From contig JAKJXP020000074.1 in the NCBI GenBank assembly GCA_022225965.2, forward strand, positions 62,001-126,000: a DNA stretch of 64,000 bases, given 5' to 3'. A program made the translations under genes and the position numbers. This DNA comes from Diatrype stigma. Taxonomy: Eukaryota; Ascomycota; Sordariomycetes; Xylariales; Diatrypaceae. A model generated the notes under the pieces. The model was not told the origin of the DNA. It did not search any database and saw nothing but the letters and a program-made list of their open reading frames with translations. Shown here piece by piece: positions 54,700-64,000 of the stretch. Positions within the stretch are counted from its first letter, which is position 1. Every line of letters starts with the position of its first letter.

Positions 54700-57600
54700 C
54701 CAGGGGGGCAGCGGCGGCCCCGCTCTTAGGCCGTGGGAGATCTATTAATAACTGCCTGCAGACAGCTGCATGTGGGCGCCAAATTTGGACGAATGAGAGG
54801 CGTGGCCAAATTTGGACTTGCAGCTGATAATTTCGAACCACCAATCATTGGCTCGTCGTCCTTTCGACCCGGCGTGCGTGAGCCGCCGCCGTTCTTTAGC
54901 CCAGGCCTATTAACCCGGCGATATGGGGTGTATCGATCAATTGTGGCTTGCGACGGAAGGCAAAACTGGGATGGGCATCTGCGGTAAATCTGGAATCTTG
55001 CTTGATCTCTCGCGCATACCGGGCTTACAGCTTACATAGCATAATGTATGCGCCAGCCAGATGCGAATGGTGGTGTGGTGTTACCATCGATTTGATGGTG
55101 ACGGTGACATATCCAAGGAATATCTGCACTTGTGTGAGCGAGTGAGCGAGTGAGCGGGTGTATATGAGTGTCTGGTTTGCATCCCTTTACCCGTCAGCGA
55201 TTTGAAGAACTGTGACATTCAACTGGTTATATATGTGAACTACGAAGTACTATGTAACGCCTCCTACCCCTCGACAATGTATTTGGATTTCATATCTCCT
55301 TTTTCTAAACACACAGTCTGACATCCCCTTGTACACCACTGGAAATGTACTTTCCAGTCAGTTCTGACAACAGTCATCACCGTTCAGCAAGCCGCCTCCG
55401 GGACTATAACATCAGCATCGTGGCGGGCTGGATAGGATAAACCCATTTCAGCTGTTCGTGTCCGCTGATTTGCCACACATTATTTACGATGATTAATCAA
55501 TAGTATGGCAAGTCATATGTCCAGCTGAGTTATTCAGAGAAGACGATCGCAAGTGCTGATGCTTCCAGGACTAATATACCGGCACAAGTTACCGGCAGCA
55601 TACGAAGCCCTCGGGTTTATCGTCAAGCATGGCATTCCAGTACCATACATACTTACCACGATTATGTCTCGATGTTGTCTGAAGATGACGACTTCGGTTT
55701 GTGGCGCTCATCAACATGGGTCGACGACATCAAGTCTAAGCAATTGGGGGTATGAAATCCAATCCCATTCTCGTGTTTCTGGTCAAGGGGTATCAATATT
55801 GCACCTATGATATGAAATGATTGCTCCCATGCTGTAGGTGAGGATGATATGATGGCGTAGCATTCCGTATGCTATTCACGGAGTTTGCCTACGCATGACC
55901 TAGTTAGGTACCATAGCATTAGGTAGTGTTCAAGCCTCTTCACAAGCCTCTTCTTCGTCTGTCTGTCGGTGCCTGCAAACGGCAAAACGAACTCTTTGTC
56001 TCGTGACATTCCATACTTGAGACGGGACCACCCAGAAGGAGAATTATCCGAATGCGGCTTCGCTCCTTACCTCAAACATGGCGGCACTAACTAATTACCT
56101 AAGTGCTTAAGCATCGGAAACAAACCCAACCTGAAACACAAGCGGTCTCCAACCGCGACTGCGGTGCAGTTTGCGGGGCCTGACAGGGGCATGTTCAACA
56201 CTCAAATTTGACGCTTTGTGGATACTATGACAATCGCGACCAACTTTGCTGCTTCGTCATATATCGAAACAAATTCCCTCGTTCGCTGTCGTTTCGATGA
56301 GGCTTAAAGACCCGTTCGCACGTTGCGTACCACACTTATTTATAGGAATTCTTTTAATTGGATCAACACGGCCTTCTGCGGCCGGATGGCGCGAGACGAA
56401 CGTGCTTGGTTGGATTCGACTCGTGGCTGAGCCGCTAAGGTAGTTATCGCGATCTTGGTATCGAATCTTGCATAGACTGCAGGGTGACGCCGGTAATGGT
56501 GACGACTATACTACTTCCTTCGTGCCTATTTATAAGACTGGTTCCGACACGTTGTCGGTGTTGGTTCCTACCACATGATCATCTCCAGAACTCGAATCCT
56601 ATCATGATGTGAGAAGGATCACATCAACGACTGCGGTTTCCGTGTACACTGACAAATTCACGAAGCCCATTACACCAAGTTATCACAATCGTCTTCGTAG
56701 GATCAATCCTCTGGAACTTATTCCAATAAGTAATACATAAGTCAAATCATCTACCTCGCGTCATCAGATTCCACCGTTGCCAAGTCTTAAGACGCCATAA
56801 AAGCTCACTTCCTCCATCAGCATCTGACCAACCATTTATATGTCGTTCTGCCGGTCATTTGAAGGTCAGGTATTACTTGTCTCCGGACAAACATGAAGAC
56901 GGTGGTGAGAGATATTACCAATTATGATACATACACGCCATCATAACAGTTATCAGATCCGGAATCTATCACATATTCATTCTGGGCGTTCGTACAATAG
57001 CTCGAATGGGACCACTCCGACCACGCTGCGAGAATACAGCAGTGCGATACCTCCACCCTATGGCTGGCGGTATGGGGAAAGATATATACATGTGTTTACC
57101 GGAACGACGAGTCTCATCTTCGTCCTACAGCTCGCATTCGATGTCCAAGCACTCCCACTTACCCCGGTATGCCTCGTCTCGAAGTAGTACACGTTAATGC
57201 TTGAAATATTGTTAGCCCAAACGTTAGTCGGTACGGTATTGCTACCGATAGGCAATATACGGGATCAACTCTGGGATAGCATGTAAATACTTCAAAATGG
57301 ATGCCATTGGTATACAATTATATGTACTACATCCGTTTCAAAAGTATTATGCAAGTCCTTGTCAAATGTTTCCGTATTGTTTTTTGATCGGCTGAAGCTA
57401 ACAACATTTCAAGCATTAACGTGTAGGTTACTGGTTCATAGTCTCGAGAGCCAACATACCACCTAGCGTTTGCTTTGATGTGATGAATACAACTGCCAGA
57501 AAGCTCAGAAGTCAATGAACGAGGCACCAGCCATCATTTGATATACATATTCGAGTGCACGGTTCTCTATGTCGATTACGAACCCGCAATCGTTGGTCGT

Positions 57601-58863
57601 CGAATAACAACCCCTCGACAACAACTCATAAACTCCTGAAAAACTAGCTGGCCTGCAGGCTGCAAGGCAGCCCTTTGGGCCCTCTCTTACCGAGACAGCG
57701 AGAGAAAAAAAACAAAAAAAAAAAAACAAAAAAAGAGAAAAAGAAAAACGATATGGTTCTGGTGCTGTCCTAGGGCGCTGTCTAACTATAGTAGGGTGTT
57801 TGATCTGCCTCAAGGATAAGCCTCCCAAGCAGCAGGGATGACTGGTTTTCTTTGGTCAACCCCAGGTTTGTGAATTCTCTCAGAAACTGGTCAGTGAGCC
57901 CTGGTGGCTGTCAGCCAAGAAACTTGTCGATCCAAATAACGGTAGATTCCAACTACGTACGAGCTACATGGCAAACCCATCGTCGACTCCGCATGTCAAC
58001 TCGGAATAACTACGGTAAACAAGCCCTAACTAGGTAACAGCCCGGTGGTCCGGACATGAAGTAGTTCGATCTACATGGTATGTACGGCGTTGGTATACCC
58101 AACGGCGTATATATGAATTCATACACCCCTCACATTACCAGCCCGCCGGCCACACTTGTGAGTATAGATATGATCTGCTAGTCACGATACCACTGCATTG
58201 GCTGCAGATGGAGACGTTGAGCTCGCCTGTTCGCTAGCAAAGGCGCCGATGTTCAGGAGAATTTTATCCTCTAAGCCTTAACATCACATGTGGCATACAA
58301 GTAGTCTAGCTCCTATAGGGTATATCCCCACGAATCATGAAGTACACCCCACGCCTTCAAGGAAGCAAGAAGCCGACTTTTACTCTCGGTGCGCGACTTT
58401 CGTGTTGCCCTACCACCACCACAAACTACCTAGCATGAAGGGAATATGTACTACCTCTGCTGCTCTGACACAATTGCATGGTAAACTACCTGCTGCAAGC
58501 TCCTTGGGGCCTGCAGTAGCAATAATCGAAGATTGATAGATACATGCCTTGGTATTTATTATTGATGCCATGCAAGCTGTTAACTATTGGATGTTCACAG
58601 CATCACGGCAGCCTTTTTCTGTATTTCAGATGTAATTATCATATTCAAGTTATGACCCAGGCGGATCGTTAAGACATTTGGTCAATTTCCCCCTCTTTTC
58701 CCTAGTTATAGCTTATCCACCTCACAAATGCCGAACGAGTGTGTACGTACCTCGCAGTCAATACAATCATCTCAAGTCTTGGTATAAGAAGGGATACCTG
58801 CCTCGTGTACATATGCTCGATTATATTTCTCCATATATTGTGAAGAGATCGATCGGATTTAGG

Positions 58864-58943
58864 TCGACTTGCGACTTGCGACTTGCGGCCTGCGACCTGC
58901 GACCTGCGACTGCGACTTGCGACTTGCGACTTGCGACTTGCGA
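58864..58943. repeat. 7-bp tandem repeat GCGACTT, about 11 copies
   Basis: Heptamers GCGACTT with C/T variants (GCGACCT, GCGGCCT) run for about 80 bp. Because 7 is not a multiple of 3, all frames stay open across the array, creating overlapping false ORFs. Confidence 0.85.
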
Positions 58944-60759
58944 GTGGCGGGATCAACACCGGTGGGCTCCTATTCGCTACACGGTCTCGTTTGCCATGGC
59001 TGCCGGTCAGAGTTGGCGTCATTGGTCAGCCCTTTACAGTGGCCCGTCCCCTGTCGTCTCGGAAGAGGCTCTCGGACCTCGAACGAAAGGGAAAATTACT
59101 CCCTAATGCCCGTCACCTTGTCGCCTATCTGCAAGCATCACCACCAGTCCCAGCTTCGTTAGGAGATATCCACTATCTCTTTAGCTGGAGTATGGAGTTT
59201 GTCCCCCTGACCCCCAATACATTCTAGACGCCAACTTGCAGGCAGGACTCGTGATGTTTGTCTTCGAGGATATCTCGACAATGATGGGACAACAGCAGCC
59301 ATGAACGCAGTGAGGCCGACCTGATAATAGCATAACCAACTATAGGATTCGCTGCAAGACTCCAACCTCTTACATGGCTCACCGCCCACCGATGATAGCT
59401 GGCAAGTTTATGCAAAACTACTACTAGAGTTCGCCGATATACTCCAATGGCAATTGTCCCAATGGGTCTGCAAACCCGATCTTCGATACCACATCAAGTC
59501 GCAAGCGTTATCTGACCCACCACATCCAGTTGCCCACGGACCCCTATTCATCAGATCATCCCGCACGACATCCTTCCCATGTGGTCGCCGTGTCGCCGTG
59601 CAGCCGTACAATTGTTTCCCGAGGGTTGACTTTGGTATGAACCTATGCAGCCGCTGACCAGTAGCCATGCTTCAAGGACGTACAAAAGGACAGAGTGCAC
59701 ATGCTGGGCATGCATGCATGACTGGCATGCCCTGATGCAGTAGCAGTAACGACGGTAAGCCAGGCCTACCGCCTGCATAGCCTGTAACCGGTTCGATAGG
59801 TATTGCTGGCTGCTCTGCAGCGAAGTTCCATACATACATACCATAGTAGTACCGTGAGACCAAACCGTCACTTGGATCAGACCTACTGCTTGTAACGTTA
59901 GATGTAGTATTGTACCAGACTCAGTAATAATCTATGTAATACGTAGTAATAGTCTAGCATTGCCTAGCCCGTAGGTGCTTTGATGTGCAAGATGCCCTTA
60001 CCCGAGTGCGGAATAGGAGGCGATAGAAGAAGCCGTTCTAAAGCTCAAGTTCCAGAAGCGAGTAATGAGGAGGCCCCTCCACCCTGCGGATCTTGGCCGA
60101 GGAAACTGGGGACAATCTTACAGCATATCCCGGCAAGCTATGCTATGTGCTGCAGTCTCTTCTCCAATTGCAGGTGCGCCGTGCCGTTCATGGTGAGCCG
60201 TGATCTGTCGGACGAGATTGGTTTGGCCAACAAACTTTCCAAGTTCCAGTCAGTCACCGAGCTCTCCGTCACCGTCACCGTCCCCTCTTCTCCCACCTAC
60301 TGCGGCATTCTCTTCGAGAGAAGGGCGCTCCTGTCATTCGTTGTTGTTATTTCATTCTATCATCATCGGTTCCCTTTCGTCATATCCCGTACATCCAACA
60401 GTTTTCACTGCCGGGGCCAAGTGTTGCTGCTCCTCTCACCCAACTATACATACATACTACCTGCTAATTCTCTACGTACTTCCATTACCACTTACACACT
60501 TACACACACACTTACATACCTAATTACTTACCTAAGCCGTCGAGCCCTCTCATGCCTACTTTCGAATCGTCTGACCAACATAACAGAGGAAGTAAGCAAA
60601 TCGCACAGCTTGCCGGGACTGGAACGAAAAGGGGATAGGAATATTGAAAAAGACCGATTGGCAGAATGAGGAGAACGTAAAAGGAGAGGCAGGCACAAAG
60701 GTTGGAAATTCTGGAGTCTCAAAACTTGGAAATCATTAGCGACCCGCCCCTTCTGAACC

Positions 60760-63700
60760 ATGTCCTCAACAGCGCCTACACTTGCAGTGCAGGCGCCCAC
60801 GCCCCGAAAACCACCGCTGGCGCCGCCACAGCCACCACCTAACGCTAGATCTGGGCGCAAACCTGAGGCCGGCTCTACAGCAAGAGACTCAAGGACAACC
60901 ACGCGCAACAGGCTCTCCACCTCATACACCTACACTTCCAGGTCTTCCACTGGCACTGGCGCTGGCACTGGCACTGGCACTGGCACTGGCACTGGCACTA
61001 GCATCCGCACTCGTAAGCGTAACAGCACCGACACGTCCCCTCCGACACCCACTGCTGCCACTGCTGCAGGTGCTGCAGGTGCTGCCCCTTCCACTAACAC
61101 TGCGACTGCGACCACCGGTACTGACATTCCCGCCACTGCCATTGGAGCTGGAGCTGCACGAGTCACCGCCCCCAGCGCCCCCTCCACTTCTTTCCCAAGC
61201 GCAAGTGCAAGCGCAATTACGACCAGGAACGCCGCCACTGACACTCGCCCTGACGCTATTACTCGCAACTCTTCTGCGTCCACAGTCAAACCCAAATCCA
61301 CACAAAACACTTATTTGCACTCGCATCGACAAACCAGAGCCAACAACTCGGCCAAACCACCTGCAATTCGCTCTAGCCATTTGAAAAAGGATTCGCTCTC
61401 TTCGCCATCCTCGTCGCTTAGTAGCAGTAACCACAACCAAAGGAACAGTATCATTAATCGCGTTCCGCGCTCGCCAGTCTCACCCGACCCGGATCAGCAG
61501 GTTCAGGTTCAGCAGCAACAGCAGCGCGACACCCAACCAACCAACCCCCGGGACCCCCCGCCAGCCATCCACCACAGGAATTCTAGCAATCAACTTCGTG
61601 TCTCAGCTAAACAATCGCTTGAGGAGTTGCGTCCCGCCAAGTCGCGGCTATCTACCATCTTACCATCATCAACTGCGACACAATCATCTGGGTCTACTAA
61701 TGTGAAACGATCCGTATCATTGGATATTCCGATTTCTTCTGCCGTCAAGGGTAAAACTACGGCAGAGACTGCAAATAGTGCAGACACTAAGTCTTCGACA
61801 GGCTCAGCCGACACAGTCGTGGCTGCCCGCCCACAAGCACCACGCGCACTTGCTTCGCGCGGCTCGGACTCATCTTACGGGGCCGCTCCGCATCCGCATC
61901 GGCGGACGTTAATTACTCACGGATTATCTACAGCCAACGGCATCCGAAGCGCGCCTGCGTCGGCCGATTATTCGAAAGACTGGGCGCAGGAGCATCAGGA
62001 GCTAATCCTACCAGAGACCTCTGAGAAGACTACCTCCCATGAAAGAAGAGGTTCGGTAGTGAAACGGCCACCAGTATCGTACAAGCCATCAACCAGTTCT
62101 CACTCGTCTAGTGGCAGCGCGTCTATACCACCCATCCGTGCTTTTAGATCATCAGGCTCTCGACCGAGTCTCACCCTTGATATGGGTCCCCAATCGCCAC
62201 GTACCTACACTGTAGACAACAGTTACGGTGACTCAAATCAACGCGACAGGTCTTTACGAGCATTGGAAGGCCGGCAGGAGTATGCACAGCTGCGAACGCC
62301 TCCTCGAACCAGGAGGTCCCAAGCGGATCTCGACGATAGTGGAGACGTGTTTCTCAAAATCGCGCGCGAAGATATGTCGCGCCGCGGCGCCGACGAAGAT
62401 AGTGGATATGGGGATAGTCAGAGCGCTATAGTAAGTGGACCGTGCTCGTTGTTTTCGATTGCATGTGATCGCCTACCACCCTTCGTTTCCTCGTCATCGA
62501 CCTACTTCGCTTGATAACTTTCGTCAAATTTCTGCTTCCAGTTGAGTAACGCGAGTGCGAGCTGCTCCGCGGTGCTTAATTTCAGTGCCATGTTACCGTC
62601 ATAACAAAATTGCATACGCTCAGCCTAGCTCATACTAACATTGCGATAGGCGCGAATCACACGGAGCGGTCGACGACCTTTTTCTGGTGCCATTTCCTCA
62701 TCTCAGCCGGCTTCGCCTACCCAAGCTCTCAGGCGTCTCTCAGATCAAGAAACGTCTAAGACTCGAAATGAAAGCCAAGCAGGAGACAGGATCGCCCGCT
62801 CACTAACCTTTCGGGGCCTTTCAAGGGAGCAGAGTGCTGAAGAGTCGAGACCAAAGGGGGGCAGTCAGCTCCGGGCTTCCCCGTTGACTCCACGGTCATT
62901 CGATCAAGATGATGCTCCTGGACCACTTCAAAGTAGTCCTCCCATCGTCAATTACAGTCGGAGGCGACAACCTTCCGTTGACGGTGGATCCGCCTTAACA
63001 TCTCGCATGTCCTCGCTCAAGCAGGGCGGCCTTGCCTATGGAAATGGTCGGACTTACAACTCTTCACCCTTGGCCCCAAAGGCGACAGACGCTTCAAAGC
63101 AAGATTCTCACCGGGAAGACGGTGCACAAGGTCAGGAGGGTACAAATTCGACAACGTCAACAGCTGCCCCCTCCACCGTTTGGGACGAGCTGGATGATCT
63201 CAAGTCTCGAATCCACCGCTTAGAGCTGACTGGCAAGCTTCCTCCGACTTCTGGTGCAGCCATATCTCGAGCTTCTGAAGAGCGGCCGCCGACAGCGAAT
63301 ACAAACGCGACCACAATGTCCGCCTCTCCGAAACGCGGCTCAGGCAGTGCCTCTCAGGTTGGTGATGTGACGATTACTGCTACCTCGCAGAAAGAAGGCC
63401 ACCCCATCCTCCACTCTGCACTAGCCAAATCTAAGCAATTTCTCAGCGCGGAGGTCTATAACGCACTGGAAACTGCAGCTACTGATGCCCTAAACCTCTC
63501 TGCGATGATGGGCACAGCCGGCCAGCCTGGTCCGATCTCGAGCGCTACAAGCAGTGTAGGTAACGGACCTGCTGTCACGGACCGGCAACTCAGGCGTAAG
63601 GCAGATACTATCTGCCGGAGTCTAACAGAACTATGCTTAGCCCTTAGCGAAGGGGCAGCCCAAATCAATACACAACCCAACATAACACCGTCCATCGAAA

Positions 63701-64000
63701 AATCGCCCCCTGCAAGTCCTACTATCACAAAGTTCACGTTCACCGGATTCCCGACTATGAGTACCCAAAAGCAACCGACCCCGAATACGGATCGCAGTTT
63801 TGCAGCACTCAGTAGTCCGAAATCCAGTAGTCAAAGGCCGTCGAACGCAGGGACGGACCGTATATTTTCGGTAATCAACAGTCCCAAAGCAGTTTCACGA
63901 TACGAGGATCGGCCACGATACGAGGAGCGGCGAAACAGCATATTCGGATCGAGTGCCCTGCCTAGCCCGCGTTTAGCTTCCACGTCCACCGGTGCACTGG
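60760..64000 (+). CDS. Large Ser/Thr/Pro-rich protein, 3' end outside the window
   Basis: Exon 1 is 60760-62430. A 219-nt phase-0 intron (donor GTAAGT, acceptor GATAG) follows, and exon 2 runs open from 62650 to the window edge. At least 1007 residues are encoded. The start ATG is preceded by ACC. Residues 1-560 are low complexity, with a Gly-Thr repeat at about 65-80 encoded by GGCACT hexamers (60949-60999) and an Ala/Thr-rich stretch. After the junction, more ordered segments appear: VWDELDDLKSRIHRLELTGK (about 805, coiled-coil-like) and SKQFLSAEVYNALETAATDAL (about 885). LRRKADTICRSLTELCLAL (about 930) follows. I have an impression that these are conserved in filamentous ascomycetes, but I do not know the function. 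Extracellular adhesion is unlikely because no signal peptide is seen. Confidence 0.75.
60949..60999 (+). repeat. In-frame hexamer repeat GGCACT encoding Gly-Thr
   Basis: About eight copies of CTGGCA/GGCACT sit inside exon 1 of the 60760 gene. The six-base unit keeps the frame, so copy number can vary without breaking the protein. Confidence 0.85.

Larger units (their letters stand above)
52029..60759. other. Gene-poor stretch, 8.7 kb
   Basis: No intact gene is recognised between two divergent starts. Both flanking genes may have long leaders: 52029-52900 is purine-rich like a UTR read from the minus strand. Scraps that look coding occur at about 55553-55770 and 58950-59660, each broken by stops. 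ORF 59983-60669 (228 codons from its ATG) ends 90 nt before the next gene and looks like leader sequence. Microsatellites are listed separately. TACCTA words are common. No tRNA, 5S rRNA or CRISPR-like array was found. Confidence 0.5.

Noticed and set aside
54352..54844. ORFs with poly-Thr-His or poly-Cys-Val
   Set aside because: They run across an (AC)n microsatellite, with no coding signal outside it.
58869..59227. Overlapping 97-142 codon ORFs with a CDLRLAT-type repeat
   Set aside because: Created by a 7-bp tandem repeat that stays open in every frame.

Overview
The window looks like nuclear DNA of a filamentous ascomycete (Pezizomycotina, most likely a sordariomycete). Genes carry short introns (44-219 nt) with GTRNGT donors and YAG or AAG acceptors. 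They encode fungal families: HET, F-box, an Msg5-like phosphatase, Efg1, Sea4/Mios and HUT1. Two AT-rich blocks carry transposons riddled with C:G-to-T:A changes, the footprint of repeat-induced point mutation (RIP). The exact genus cannot be read from the sequence.

Layout. 1-3966: AT-rich block with a 44-47 bp tandem repeat, a small inverted-repeat element (about 180-676) and a RIP-inactivated Mutator-like transposon (685-3957) with 129-bp terminal inverted repeats and a 9-bp target duplication. 4581-6635: a disordered/coiled-coil protein I do not recognise. 7166-9644 (-): a GNAT acetyltransferase with a very long N-terminus. 11354-14743 (-): the GATOR2/SEACAT subunit Sea4/Mios in five exons. 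15532-16490: Efg1, an rRNA-processing factor. 17270-18768: a protein with two dsRNA-binding domains. 19618-21317 (+) and 21618-22688 (-): two convergent F-box-type proteins. 23601-27103: a HET-domain protein with a multi-pass membrane N-terminus. 32074-33382: a three-KH-domain RNA-binding protein. 34548-43192: an AT-rich block made of a small inverted-repeat element split by a complete but dead chromodomain Ty3/gypsy retrotransposon. 44061-45543: HUT1 nucleotide-sugar transporter. About 45700-47513: broken P450 and LaeA/UMTA-type methyltransferase pseudogenes, side by side. 49542-52028 (-): a dual-specificity (MAP kinase) phosphatase. 52029-60759: 8.7 kb with no intact gene seen. 60760 to the window end: a large low-complexity protein, cut by the edge.

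Most intact genes are housekeeping or regulatory: TORC1 nutrient signalling (Sea4), ribosome biogenesis (Efg1), ER nucleotide-sugar transport (HUT1), post-transcriptional control (KH, dsRBD), MAPK damping and ubiquitin ligase adaptors. They do not form one pathway. The accessory features are the membrane-HET fusion (a candidate allorecognition or cell-death gene), the two RIP islands with nested transposons and an antisense accessory ORF, and the decayed secondary-metabolism pair. Exon borders were chosen by hand from splice consensus plus reading-frame and family continuity. No homology search was run.
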